DNA of 64,000 nt from Enorma phocaeensis (GCF_016901575.1 NZ_JACJKQ010000001.1:1-64000); one strand, 5' to 3'. Shown: positions 16,383-25,012, counted from the first letter of the stretch. The notes: generated by a model not told the origin, from the letters alone. Translations and numbers: made by a program.

Positions 16383-16456
16383 AGGGGCGAATCTGCACGC
16401 CCCGGACGTCGCGTCATCGCGAACGGTTCGGGGTGCAGGCCTCCGCGTGTCGGATC

Positions 16457-17461
16457 TTAGCCGTTGAGGGCGGCGTTGACGGCGACGGCGCAAGCGACGG
16501 TCGCACCGACCATGGGGTTGTTGCCCATGCCGATGAGGCCCATCATGTCGACGTGCGCAGGCACGGAGGAGGAACCGGCGAACTGGGCGTCGGAGTGCAT
16601 GCGGCCCATGGTGTCGGTCATGCCGTAGGAAGCGGGGCCGGCAGCCATGTTGTCCGGATGCAGGGTACGGCCGGTGCCGCCACCGGAGGCCACGGAGAAG
16701 TACTTCTTGCCGGCCTCGATGCGCTCCTTCTTGTAGGTGCCCGCAACGGGGTGCTGGAAGCGCGTGGGGTTGGTGGAGTTGCCGGTGATCGAGATGTCGA
16801 CGTTCTCGTGCCACATGATGGCAACGCCCTCGCGGACGTCGTCGGCGCCGTAGCAGTTGACCTCGGCGCGAGGACCATCGGAGTAGGGGATGGTCTCGAC
16901 GACCTTGAGCTCGCCCGTGTAGTAATCGAACTGGGTCTTCACATAGGTGAAGCCGTTGATGCGGGCAATGATCTGGGCGGCGTCCTTGCCAAGGCCGTTC
17001 AGGATGACGCGCAGCGGCTTCTTGCGGGCCTTGTTGGCGTTCATGGCGATGCCGATGGCGCCCTCAGCGGCGGCGAAGGACTCGTGGCCGGCCAGGAACG
17101 CGAAGCACTCGGTGTCATCGCCGAGCAGCATGGCGCCCAGGTTGCCGTGGCCAAGACCCACCTTGCGGTCCTCGGCGACGGAGCCGGGGACGGTGAAGGC
17201 CTGGATGCCCTCGCCGATCAGGGACGCGGCCTCAGAGGCGGTCTTGGCACCCTTCTTGATGGCGACGGCGCAGCCAAGGGTGTAGGCCCACTTGGCGTTC
17301 TCGAACGCGATGGACTGGACGTCCTCCACGATGGCGCGGGGGTTGACGCCCTTGTCCAGGCAGATCTGCTCGGCCTCCTCGAGGGAGGAGATGCCGTTCT
17401 CAGCGAGGCAGGCGTTGATCTTCTCAACGCGGCGCTCGTAACCTTCGAAGCTTACAGCCAT
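16457..17461 (-). CDS. GGGtGRT family protein
   Basis: A 334-residue protein of a widespread but uncharacterised family named for its glycine motif, seen here as SGGGTGRTLHPDN near residue 275. The first 75 residues are helical, followed by several glycine-rich blocks (LGHGNLGAMLLG, LAGHESFAAAEGAIGIAMN). There is no signal peptide or membrane helix. The gene follows a NifU-like scaffold gene by 21 bases, a pairing known across the family, so a role in Fe-S cluster handling is inferred; the reaction is not known. The ribosome site is GGGAGG. Family membership is strong; function is open. Confidence 0.9.
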   Translation of the reverse strand: MAVSFEGYERRVEKINACLAENGISSLEEAEQICLDKGVNPRAIVEDVQSIAFENAKWAYTLGCAVAIKKGAKTASEAASLIGEGIQAFTVPGSVAEDRKVGLGHGNLGAMLLGDDTECFAFLAGHESFAAAEGAIGIAMNANKARKKPLRVILNGLGKDAAQIIARINGFTYVKTQFDYYTGELKVVETIPYSDGPRAEVNCYGADDVREGVAIMWHENVDISITGNSTNPTRFQHPVAGTYKKERIEAGKKYFSVASGGGTGRTLHPDNMAAGPASYGMTDTMGRMHSDAQFAGSSSVPAHVDMMGLIGMGNNPMVGATVACAVAVNAALNG

Positions 17462-17482
17462 TGTTCTTTCCCTCCCTTTCTG

Positions 17483-18217
17483 TTACTCGTGAACCGGGAA
17501 CACGTTCTCGACGGTGTGGGTCTCTTCGTCGGTGCGCGGGTCGATGTACTTCGCCGCGGCCTCCCACTGGCCGTAGTGGCCCATGGCGCCGGCGACGGCC
17601 TCCTCGGGCGACTTGCCCTTCTTGAGGGCGTCGGTGAACTTGCCGAGGTTCAGGAACTCGAACGCGATGATCTCGTTCTTGTCGTTGAGCGCCATGCGGG
17701 TGACGTAGCCCTGGGCGAGCTCGAGGTAACGAGCGCCCTTGGCCTTGGTGCCGAACATGGTGCCGACCTGGGAGCGCAGGCCCTTGCCCAGGTCGTCGAG
17801 GGAGGCGCCGACGGGCAGGCCGCCCTCGGAGAACGCGGTCTGGCTGCGGCCGTAGACGATCTGCAGGAAGATCTCACGCATGGCCACGTTGATGGCGTCG
17901 CAGACGAGGTCGGTGTTCAGAGCCTCGAGAATGGTCTTGCCGGGAAGGATCTCGGAAGCCATGGCTGCGGAGTGGGTCATGCCCGAGCAGCCGAGGGTCT
18001 CCACGAGGCACTCCTCGATGATGCCATCCTTGACGTTAAGGGTGAGCTTGCAAGCGCCCTGCTGGGGAGCGCACCAACCCACGCCGTGCGTGAGGCCGGA
18101 GATGTCGGAAATCTCCTTGGCCTGGACCCACTTGCCCTCCTCGGGAATGGGTGCGGGGCCGTGGTATGCGCCCTTGGCAACGGGGCACATGTTCTCCACT
18201 TCTGCTGTGTACTGCAT
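17483..18217 (-). CDS. NifU-like iron-sulfur cluster scaffold-type protein (GGGtGRT partner)
   Basis: A 244-residue protein whose middle has the NifU/IscU-like fold pattern: LTLNVKDGIIEECLVETLGC, then SGMTHSAAMASEILPGKT. Possible metal ligands are Cys11 (MCPVAKG), Cys49 and Cys56 (GWCAPQQGAC), Cys69 and Cys78. The C-terminal half is longer than in IscU/SufU and is specific to this subfamily. It is first in a two-gene operon with the GGGtGRT gene. ATG 18217 has GGAGAGG just upstream; an open frame to 18280 adds residues unlike the family. It is distinct from the sufU gene at 23191-23613, so the organism carries two scaffold-type proteins. Confidence 0.82.
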   Translation of the reverse strand: MQYTAEVENMCPVAKGAYHGPAPIPEEGKWVQAKEISDISGLTHGVGWCAPQQGACKLTLNVKDGIIEECLVETLGCSGMTHSAAMASEILPGKTILEALNTDLVCDAINVAMREIFLQIVYGRSQTAFSEGGLPVGASLDDLGKGLRSQVGTMFGTKAKGARYLELAQGYVTRMALNDKNEIIAFEFLNLGKFTDALKKGKSPEEAVAGAMGHYGQWEAAAKYIDPRTDEETHTVENVFPVHE

Positions 18218-18288
18218 GCCTCTCCTCTCTTTCGACTTATATCGGCGAGCCATGGCGAGATGGCCCCCCGAGCCTGACATGCCCCTCT

Positions 18289-18294
18289 ATTCTA
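18289..18294 (-). promoter_or_regulatory. Candidate -10 box for the NifU-like/GGGtGRT operon
   Basis: Minus-strand TAGAAT, 72 bases before the ATG at 18217. No clear -35 is present. It is placed about 50 bases downstream of the centre of the inverted repeat 18325-18366, so an activator at that repeat is possible. Confidence 0.35.
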
Positions 18295-18324
18295 GCGCGA
18301 TAAAGCGCGCATCGATTCGGTGAC

Positions 18325-18366
18325 TGGCGGCCAATTTTACGTCGACGGAAAATTGCTTTGCCGCCA
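18325..18366. repeat. Large two-part inverted repeat upstream of the NifU-like operon
   Basis: Outer arms TGGCGGC (18325-18331) and GCCGCCA (18360-18366), and inner arms CAATTTT (18332-18338) and AAAATTG (18349-18355), are all perfect. A CTTT bulge lies on one side and ACGTCGACGG in the centre. No T-run follows on either strand, so it is not an ordinary terminator. It lies in the 225-base gap between the NifU-like gene and the membrane protein gene. Confidence 0.7.
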
Positions 18367-18442
18367 AGGGGAGGGAAAGCGGGCAACGGGCGCCTCCGTG
18401 GCGGCGCGACGCATCTTTTCCTATGGTGTTGTCGCTTAGGCG

Positions 18443-19732
18443 CTAGCGCTTCTTGCTGCGTTTCTTGTCCGAAGGGGCTTTCGGGCGGTACTTGATGCCG
18501 GCGGGCCGCTCGAGCGAGCCCTGTCCGCCGCGCGCGATGCGCCAGACGTTGCGGTAGCGCCTTGTCCACCGGTGGTAGATGCTTTCGGTGGAGGTGGAGC
18601 GCATGCCCATGCACGGCGCCGCGATGAGGACCGGCAGGAGATACTCCACGCTGCGCCAGATTACCAGGCCTGCGGCAAGGTGCCAGCCGAACATGTTGCC
18701 GAACAGATAGGAGAAGCCCACCTCCGCGCCGCCCGCGCCGCCCGGAAGGGGTATCGCGTTCACCAGGAGCTCGACCATCGAGCCGGATGCGAGGCAGATG
18801 AGAAGGTCGGCCTCGAGGCCAAACGCGCGCAGCACGAAATAGGGCAGCGCATACATGCATGCCAGCTGCATCAGGGTGATGATCTCGACGACGATGAGGA
18901 CGCGCCGGTGCTTTGCCGCCGAGCGGAACGCGCTTGAGAACGTGGTGACCTGGGTGTCCAAGACGTCTTGGAACCGCTCGTAGCGCTTGTCGTTCAGGAT
19001 ATGGAGCTTATGGCCGATGCACAGCACGATGCCGCCGACCTTCTGGATGGGCCGCGGCAGCGCGCAGAGCAGGAGCACGCCGCCTACCTGGACGAACTTG
19101 TAGGCAAACATGAAGATGCCGATAAAGATCACGTCGAGGCCCAAGATCCTGACGTCGGCGAAGGTTTCAAGGAAGTAGCCGCTGCAGAGCAGGAGCATGA
19201 GCGCGGCGAAGATGCCCTCGCCGGCCTCGTAAAGCGTGAAGCGGATGAACTGCAGGGCCGATGCGTCGGTGAGGGAGAGGCCTGCTCGCGTGAGACGATA
19301 GATCTGGGAGGGGATGACCCCTGCGCCTCCCGGCGTCATGCGCATGAAGAAGACGCCCGACGCCTCGACGCTCATGAGGTCGCGGAAGCCCACCGGCGAG
19401 TCATGGTCGGTCGAGGCGAGGACCGAATAGGCGAGCACGCCAAAGACGTAGTAGAACAAAAAGCAGCAGACGCCGGACACGATCCAGCCGACATCGACGC
19501 CCATGAGGGCGCGGAAGAAGTCGTCCACCTGGCCGCTGACGAAGAGATAGGCGACATAGGCGATCGCGATGAAGCCGAGGAGGAAGATCGTCGTGCGGAC
19601 CTGCTTCATGGAGGAGCGGTCGGCGTTGCGGTCTCGCACGGTGGTTGCCGAGCCCACGTGAAGCTTCGGGGGAGCAGACTTGCGTGGTTTTGCGCTTGAG
19701 GTACGGGTGTCACGCTCGCTTTCTCGCGCCAT
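18443..19732 (-). CDS. Lysylphosphatidylglycerol-synthase-type membrane protein (UPF0104/YbhN-like)
   Basis: A 429-residue integral membrane protein with a basic cytosolic N-terminus (about 1-45) and about eight to ten helices. Recognisable family parts are the SVEASGVFFMRMTPGGAGVIPSQ segment (flippase-like first half) and the late GSMVELLVNAIPLPGGAGGAE block. There is no C-terminal aminoacyl-transferase domain, so it is not a full MprF; roles in lipid or glycolipid transport have been proposed for such proteins. AGGAAG precedes ATG 19732. On the minus strand a possible -10 (TACACT, 19766-19771) lies upstream. Confidence 0.85.
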   Translation of the reverse strand: MARESERDTRTSSAKPRKSAPPKLHVGSATTVRDRNADRSSMKQVRTTIFLLGFIAIAYVAYLFVSGQVDDFFRALMGVDVGWIVSGVCCFLFYYVFGVLAYSVLASTDHDSPVGFRDLMSVEASGVFFMRMTPGGAGVIPSQIYRLTRAGLSLTDASALQFIRFTLYEAGEGIFAALMLLLCSGYFLETFADVRILGLDVIFIGIFMFAYKFVQVGGVLLLCALPRPIQKVGGIVLCIGHKLHILNDKRYERFQDVLDTQVTTFSSAFRSAAKHRRVLIVVEIITLMQLACMYALPYFVLRAFGLEADLLICLASGSMVELLVNAIPLPGGAGGAEVGFSYLFGNMFGWHLAAGLVIWRSVEYLLPVLIAAPCMGMRSTSTESIYHRWTRRYRNVWRIARGGQGSLERPAGIKYRPKAPSDKKRSKKR

Positions 19733-19897
19733 GCTACTTCCTTTTCAAATCGGGTATCCTCGGGCAGTGTACCCCAATCTCGTGCGGGTTCCATAGACCG
19801 CAGGTGATATTCAACCCTTCAGCACGCCGCGCAGACTCCGGTCCTCCACGGATGGAGACGCGTGCTGGGTGGCACATGGACGCGGCGGATGGTCGAT

Positions 19898-19917
19898 CTT
19901 ACCCACCCCTGGGTAAG
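19898..19917. promoter_or_regulatory. Perfect hairpin in the gap 19733-20058
   Basis: CTTACCCA (19898-19905) and TGGGTAAG (19910-19917) form an 8-bp stem with a CCCC loop. There is no T-run. The 326-base gap lies between the osmoprotectant transporter operon (ending at 20059) and the membrane protein gene (starting at 19732). Otherwise I see only the weak -10 for the latter. Confidence 0.4.
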
Positions 19918-20058
19918 GATGTCGCAGAAGCGGCGGGAGATGGTCAATCATGGTGTACTCTGGGCAAATTGATTGCGGGTTGGAGGGGGACACTGGTCAT
20001 TCTTGGTGTTGCCTGGGCACCACTTTAGTGAATTGGCTCAGCTTCGGTGGAAGCCATC

Positions 20059-20706
20059 TCAAGAAAGCTCGCGTAGAGAGATTCCCCGAGACGTGAGCGC
20101 CTCGAGTCGCTTGAGCAGCGCGTCGACGACCAGGGCGAGGGCCATGCAGCAGAGCGTTCCCGCCAAGATCTTGTCGACGTCGAGCGTACGGAGGCCCGAG
20201 AAGAGGATGAGTCCCAGCCCTCCCGCATTGATGGAGGCGGCGATGGTCGCGATGCCGATGGTCGAGATGGCAGCGAGGCGCACGCCGGCGATGATTGTGG
20301 GCAGCGCCAGCGGAAGCCTGACGCGTATCATGACCTGACGGGGACTCATCCCCAGGCCTTCAGCCGCCTCCAGGATGTCGGGGTCGACGCCGCGGATCCC
20401 CTCGAGCGCGTTGCGGACGAGCATGAACTGGCAGTAGACGACCATCACGATGACCGCCGAGGTAAAACCGAGGCCCGTGAGCGGTATGAGCAGGGCGAAC
20501 AGCGCGAGGCTCGGAATGGAGTAGATCGCTCCCAGCACCTCGACCACCGCGTCGCCAAGTCGACGGGAGCGGAGGCAGACCATGGTGACGATCGCGGCGA
20601 GCGCGATTGCCAGCACGAGCGTCGCGCCCGTGAGCCAGAGATGCTCGAGCGTTGCCTCCAACAGGTCGTCGGCGTGGCGCGTGACGTAATCGATAAAGCC
20701 CGACAT
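20059..20706 (-). CDS. Osmoprotectant ABC transporter permease (second permease, OpuC-type)
   Basis: A 215-residue inner-membrane permease with about five or six helices and the cytosolic EAA loop EAAEGLGMSPRQVMIRVRLP near residue 115. The core SIPSLALFALLIPLTGLG and the late ASINAGGLG are typical of the ProW/OpuCB family. ATG 20706 lies 4 bases after the stop of the ATPase gene, so the two are coupled; a further in-frame start at 20748 would overlap it. It is the last gene of the operon. Confidence 0.88.
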   Translation of the reverse strand: MSGFIDYVTRHADDLLEATLEHLWLTGATLVLAIALAAIVTMVCLRSRRLGDAVVEVLGAIYSIPSLALFALLIPLTGLGFTSAVIVMVVYCQFMLVRNALEGIRGVDPDILEAAEGLGMSPRQVMIRVRLPLALPTIIAGVRLAAISTIGIATIAASINAGGLGLILFSGLRTLDVDKILAGTLCCMALALVVDALLKRLEALTSRGISLRELS

Positions 20707-20710
20707 GCCG

Positions 20711-21532
20711 TCACATCCCGGATCGCTCGACGGCCCGGCCGCGTCCATCGACGGCGGCCTCCCCGGCGCGAACGGTTCCCTCTACCGCCTTGAGCAGCTC
20801 GCGAACGAACGGGGTCGCCGGATGCCTGAGCATCTCGGATGGGGTGGCGTATTGCTGCACCACGCCGCGGTCGAGAACGAGGATCTTTGTAGCGAGGCGC
20901 AGCGCCTCGGAGATGTCGTGGGTAACAAACACAAAGGTCTTGCCGCTGTCGCGGTGCAGGGCGAGAAGCTCGTCTTGAAGATTGGTGCGCGTGATGGCGT
21001 CCAGGGCGCCGAAGGGCTCGTCGAGCAGCATGAGCTTGGGCTCGGCGGCAAGGCCTCGTGCGAGGCCCACACGCTGCTGCTGGCCTCCGGAGAGCTGTTT
21101 GGGGTAGCGGTCGCGGAATTCGCCGGGCTCAAGGTGGACCAGATTCAGCAACTCGTCGACGCGCGCGTCGATGCGTGCGCGGTCCCAGCCCAGGATGCTC
21201 GGCACGCATGCGATGTTCTGCGCGACGGTCATGTGGGGGAACAGGCCGGTCTGCTGAATCACGTAGCCGATGCCGCGACGGAGCTCGACGGGGTCGACCT
21301 GCGAGATGTCGCGCCCATCGACGCGCACGACGCCCTCGTCGGGGTCGTGGAGACGGTTGATGAGCTTGATGAGGGTGGTCTTTCCGCCGCCCGAGGTGCC
21401 CAGCACGCACACGAGCTCCCCTGCGGCTATCGAGAGCGAGACATGGGAAATCGCCGCCTCGGCTGCGCCGGGAAAGCGTTTGCTGACATCGAGGAACTCG
21501 ACGGCGGGCGTGGCATCGGTCTGAGTTGGCAT
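20711..21532 (-). CDS. Osmoprotectant ABC transporter ATPase (OpuCA/ProV-type, no CBS domains)
   Basis: Drives uptake of a quaternary amine such as glycine betaine, carnitine or choline. The 273-residue protein has Walker A GTSGGGKTT (45-53), the Q-loop VIQQTGLFPHMTV, signature LSGGQQQR (147-154), Walker B LMLLDEP and the switch His in FVTHD. After the ATPase fold only about 30 residues remain, so the tandem CBS domains that sense ionic strength in OpuA and OpuC ATPases are missing. It starts 14 bases after the substrate-binding protein gene. Confidence 0.9.
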   Translation of the reverse strand: MPTQTDATPAVEFLDVSKRFPGAAEAAISHVSLSIAAGELVCVLGTSGGGKTTLIKLINRLHDPDEGVVRVDGRDISQVDPVELRRGIGYVIQQTGLFPHMTVAQNIACVPSILGWDRARIDARVDELLNLVHLEPGEFRDRYPKQLSGGQQQRVGLARGLAAEPKLMLLDEPFGALDAITRTNLQDELLALHRDSGKTFVFVTHDISEALRLATKILVLDRGVVQQYATPSEMLRHPATPFVRELLKAVEGTVRAGEAAVDGRGRAVERSGM

Positions 21533-21546
21533 GGCTGGCTCCTTGG

Positions 21547-22473
21547 CTATGCGATGCTCTCGAAGAACTCGCGAGCTACGTCCTCATAGTCCTCTTTATC
21601 GATGTCGACGCGAGCGTTGAGCCCGGTCAGGATCTCGGTGGTGAGCGCCTCGCTCACGCGATTGAGCGGCTCCTCGATGCCGGGAAGCTCCTGGAGCACC
21701 TCGCCGCGCACCACAGGGGCGACGTTGTAGGGAGGCCAGACGTGCTTGTCGTCCTCAAGGAGGGTGAACATGTCGTCGGAGAGCTGGGCCTCGGTGGTGT
21801 AGGCGGGCGTCACGTCCGCCTCGTCGTTGCGGAGGACCTCGTATTTCAGCCCCTCGTCGTACACTTCGTGCTCTGCCCAATCGAAGGGTCCGTAGGCGGC
21901 CTCGAGTGCCGGCAGGCTGTCTTCGCGCTCGTCGAACTGGCCCTGGCTGGCGAAGCGGAGCTCGCTGGCGTGCTCCTGCAGGTCCGAGATGGTCTTGATG
22001 CCGAGCTTCTCGGCGACGTCGGTGCGGATGGCGAGGCTCTGTCCGTCTGCCGCCTCTGACTTCTCGAGCCAGACGAGGTCGAATTGGTCAGCGTATTCGC
22101 TCTTGACCGTCTCATACACCTCGTCAGGGTCGGTTAGGGGGTCCATCTGCAAGATGTTGATGAGGCCCGTTCCGGTGTACTCGGGATACAGGTCGATGTC
22201 GCCGTTGACGAGCGCGGTGTGAATGAGCGATCCGGAAATCTCAAACGACCGGTCTACGGAGAAGCCGGCGTCCTCAAGGGCGAGGGCATAGATCTCGGAG
22301 AGGATGACGCCTTCGGTGAAGGCCTTGGACCCCACGGTGACGGCCCCCTTCGAGCTGCCGGAGGTTCCGTTGCAGCCGGTGAGGGCGGCCACGCCGGCGA
22401 TGCCGAGGGCGGCTCCGGCGGAGGCGAGGGCCGCCCTGCGAGAGATGGCCGGCGTCTTGAGTCGATGGTTCAT
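21547..22473 (-). CDS. Osmoprotectant ABC transporter substrate-binding lipoprotein (OpuAC/OpuCC-type)
   Basis: A 308-residue exported lipoprotein. The N-terminus has twin arginines (SRRAALASAG), a hydrophobic segment and the lipobox LTGC near residue 29. The mature part has the family opening VTVGSKAFTEGVILSEIYAL, DLYPEYTGTGL in the ligand cleft, and late VAPVVRGEVL. The exact ligand cannot be read from sequence. ATG 22473 has GAGG at good spacing; a longer open frame to 22560 puts unrelated residues before the signal peptide. Confidence 0.9.
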   Translation of the reverse strand: MNHRLKTPAISRRAALASAGAALGIAGVAALTGCNGTSGSSKGAVTVGSKAFTEGVILSEIYALALEDAGFSVDRSFEISGSLIHTALVNGDIDLYPEYTGTGLINILQMDPLTDPDEVYETVKSEYADQFDLVWLEKSEAADGQSLAIRTDVAEKLGIKTISDLQEHASELRFASQGQFDEREDSLPALEAAYGPFDWAEHEVYDEGLKYEVLRNDEADVTPAYTTEAQLSDDMFTLLEDDKHVWPPYNVAPVVRGEVLQELPGIEEPLNRVSEALTTEILTGLNARVDIDKEDYEDVAREFFESIA

Positions 22474-22531
22474 GGTGTGCCTCGATTCTCTACGAGGGGA
22501 CAGTGCGTTTGGTCTTTCGGCGGAGCGCCTG

Positions 22532-23170
22532 CTAGGCGAGGTGAAGGCGTCGCCTGACAAGGTTGTCCGCGGCGGCGAGCAGGCGGCTGGTGAGAAGCGA
22601 GAGCGCCGCGACCGACAGGCCTCCTATCCAGAGGAGGTCGTTGCGCATGGCGCCGATGCCGGTGTAGATGAGCACGCCGAGCCCGCCGGCTCCGATGTAG
22701 GCGGCAAGCGATGCCGACGCGATGACTTCGATGGAGGCGGTCCGTATGCCGGAGAACGCGACCGGAAAGGCGAGCGGCACCTGAATGCGCCAGAACATCT
22801 GAGTGGGGCTCATCCCTAAGCCGCGCGCCGCCTCGATCATCTCCGAGGGAACGTTGCGGAAGGCAACGGCGGTGTTGATGAGGATGGGCGGGATCGCAAG
22901 CACGGTGAGCGCCACGACTGCGGGGAGCGTGCCCACCCCGAGATACGGCACGCATATGATGAGCACCGCAAGGCTGGGAACGATGCGGAGCACCCCTGCG
23001 ATGCCGGTGGCAAGCCGGTCGGCAAGGGCGCTGCGGGAGCAGAGAATGCCTGCCGGAACAGCCACGAGCACAGCGATCGCGAGGGCGAGCGCGCTTACCT
23101 GGAGATGCTCGGCTACCATCTGAAGCCATTCGGCTCCGTCGGACGCGAAGTAGTCAAGAATGGATTGCAT
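22532..23170 (-). CDS. Osmoprotectant ABC transporter permease (first permease, OpuC-type)
   Basis: A 212-residue permease with about five or six helices. It contains RIVPSLAVLIICVPYLGVG, the EAA loop EAARGLGMSPTQMFWRIQVP and AAYIGAGGLG, matching the other permease of the operon, so the pair makes a heterodimeric channel as in OpuCB/OpuCD. It begins only 20 bases after the stop of sufU, with no terminator between, so it may be read from the suf promoter. The gap to the binding-protein gene is 58 bases. Confidence 0.88.
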   Translation of the reverse strand: MQSILDYFASDGAEWLQMVAEHLQVSALALAIAVLVAVPAGILCSRSALADRLATGIAGVLRIVPSLAVLIICVPYLGVGTLPAVVALTVLAIPPILINTAVAFRNVPSEMIEAARGLGMSPTQMFWRIQVPLAFPVAFSGIRTASIEVIASASLAAYIGAGGLGVLIYTGIGAMRNDLLWIGGLSVAALSLLTSRLLAAADNLVRRRLHLA

Positions 23171-23190
23171 GGGCGTCAATGTGCGCGCTC

Positions 23191-23613
23191 TTAGGCGTCG
23201 AGCATTCCGTCGAGCGTGCGCCAGGCGAGCTCGGCGCACTTCACGCGCGCGGGCATGTGGGAGATGTCCTTGAGCTGCGCGGCCTCGTCGAGGTCCTCGT
23301 AGTCTTCCTCGGAGAGCTCCTCGCCGCGAATCATCGACAGGAAGAGGCCTGAGAGGCGTCGAGCCTCCTCGACGGTCTCACCGGTGATGAGGTCGGCCAT
23401 GATGTCGGCGGACGCCTGGCTGATGGCGCATCCGTGGCCGGTGAAGCTCGCTTCCTCGATCACTCCGTTCTCCACGCGCAGCTGCAGGGTGAGCTCATCG
23501 CCGCAGCTGGGGTTGATGCCGTCGTGCGTATGGGTGGGGGAGTCCATCTCGTATTTGTAGTCGGGATGCGAGTTGTGCTCCATGAACGTGGTCGAGGTGT
23601 AGATGTTGCCCAT
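23191..23613 (-). CDS. sufU: SufU-type Fe-S scaffold / sulfur-transfer protein
   Basis: Accepts sulfur from SufS and passes it on for cluster assembly. The 140-residue protein has the three conserved cysteines of the family: Cys37 in NPSCGDE (with Asp39), Cys62 in GHGCAIS and Cys126 in RVKCAELAW. The insertion between the second and third cysteine fits SufU rather than IscU; in Bacillus SufU these residues bind zinc. It follows sufS by 55 bases and is the last suf gene. Confidence 0.93.
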   Translation of the reverse strand: MGNIYTSTTFMEHNSHPDYKYEMDSPTHTHDGINPSCGDELTLQLRVENGVIEEASFTGHGCAISQASADIMADLITGETVEEARRLSGLFLSMIRGEELSEEDYEDLDEAAQLKDISHMPARVKCAELAWRTLDGMLDA

Positions 23614-23668
23614 GCATGGCTCCTATCTGAGAAATGGGATGAAACGAACCCGTCCCCAACGATCCACG

Positions 23669-25012
23669 TTAGGCGTGGAACGTGGACCAGACGGACTGCA
23701 GGCCATCGATAAAGGCGTCGACGTCGGCGCGGTCGTTGTAGAAGGCGAGGCTCGCGCGGCAGCATGCGAGGTTTTCGCATTCGAGCCATGCGAGCAGGGG
23801 CTGCGCGCAATGGTGCCCGGCGCGGATGCATACGTTGTGCATATCGAGGATGCTCGCGACGTCGTGCGGATGGATGCCGCGCACGTTGAAGCTGATCACC
23901 CCGTGGTGGCGGTCCCAATAGATGGAGCCGAGGATGTCGATCCAGGGGAGCTCGACAAGGCGCGACATCGCGTAATGCACGAGGGCGGCCTCGCGGGACC
24001 GGATCGCCTCGTAGCCAACCTGGTTGGCGAGGTAGTCGAGGGCGACGCCGGTGGCGTAGATGCCGGCGGCGTCTTGGGTGCCCGCTTCGAACTTTTCGGG
24101 GACCGGCGCCCATACGGCGCCCGACTCGGTCACAGAGTCGATCATCTCGCCGCCCGTGAGGAACGGGTCGGCCGCCTCAAGAAGTTCGAGCTTGCCCCAG
24201 AGCACGCCGACGCCCATGGGTCCCAGCGCCTTGTGGGCGGAGAACGCCAAGAAGTCGGCGCCGAGCTCGCGCACGTCGACTGGCATGTGCGGCACGGACT
24301 GCGCCGCGTCGACGACCATGTAGCCCCCTTGGGCGTGGACGGCGCGGGCGAGCTTCTCGACCGGAACGCGGACGCCTAGCACATTGGAGACCTGCGTGGC
24401 CGCGACGATCTTGGTTTTCGGACCGATCTTCGCGGCAATCTCCTCGTCCGTGAGCTCGCCGGTCTTGGTGGGACGCAGGTAGACGAGCGTGGCGCCGGCG
24501 GCACGGCATGCCTGCTGCCACGGAATGAGGTTGGAGTGGTGCTCCATGATCGTGATGGCGACCTCGTCACCAGGCTCGAGGACGGTCGGCGCGAAGGAGC
24601 GCGCAACCAGGTTGAGCGATTCGCTCGTGTTGCGCGTAAAGACGACCTCGTCGGCGCGCGGGGCGCCCTTCTCGTCGACCGCGCCTATGAGGGCGGCGAT
24701 CTGACGGCGGACCGAAGAGATCGCTTCGGTCGCCTCGATGGAGAGCGAATAAAGGCCGCGCAGGGGATTTGCGTTCATGGTCTCGTAGAAGCGCTTCTGC
24801 GCATCGAGCACGCATGCCGGGCGCTGCGCGGTGGCGGCGCTGTCGAGAAACGCGATGCCGGGATGCTCGCTGAACAGCGGGAAGCTCGCCTTGTAGGGGT
24901 TGGCGTCTATGTCTACGCGGGGCCAGGCACGGGACGCGGCGTCGGAGGCGTCGAAGAAGCCGGGGGCGGGCGCCGTGCAGGTGTCGCAGGAGACGTGTTC
25001 TGTGTCGATCAT
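23669..25012 (-). CDS. sufS: Cysteine desulfurase SufS
   Basis: PLP enzyme that takes sulfur from cysteine for Fe-S clusters. The 447-residue protein shows FLDSAATAQRP near 55, the PLP-contact EHHSNLIPW, VVDAAQSVPH, the PLP lysine at Lys261 (FSAHKALGPMGVG) and the active-site cysteine at Cys402 (RAGHHCAQP) in the short loop of group II enzymes. The N-terminus is extended by about 35 residues and has a CDTC pair, which is unusual. Its ATG overlaps the sufD stop by 4 bases, showing tight coupling. Confidence 0.95.
   Translation of the reverse strand: MIDTEHVSCDTCTAPAPGFFDASDAASRAWPRVDIDANPYKASFPLFSEHPGIAFLDSAATAQRPACVLDAQKRFYETMNANPLRGLYSLSIEATEAISSVRRQIAALIGAVDEKGAPRADEVVFTRNTSESLNLVARSFAPTVLEPGDEVAITIMEHHSNLIPWQQACRAAGATLVYLRPTKTGELTDEEIAAKIGPKTKIVAATQVSNVLGVRVPVEKLARAVHAQGGYMVVDAAQSVPHMPVDVRELGADFLAFSAHKALGPMGVGVLWGKLELLEAADPFLTGGEMIDSVTESGAVWAPVPEKFEAGTQDAAGIYATGVALDYLANQVGYEAIRSREAALVHYAMSRLVELPWIDILGSIYWDRHHGVISFNVRGIHPHDVASILDMHNVCIRAGHHCAQPLLAWLECENLACCRASLAFYNDRADVDAFIDGLQSVWSTFHA

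Noticed and set aside
16242-16814. N-terminal extension of the flavoprotein gene
   Set aside because: It would read through the terminator of the neighbouring operon and puts nearly 190 unrelated residues before the FAD-binding strand.
16433-18277. 614-residue plus-strand frame over the GGGtGRT/NifU-like genes
   Set aside because: It spans two real minus-strand genes and the gap between them, and shows only shadow composition.
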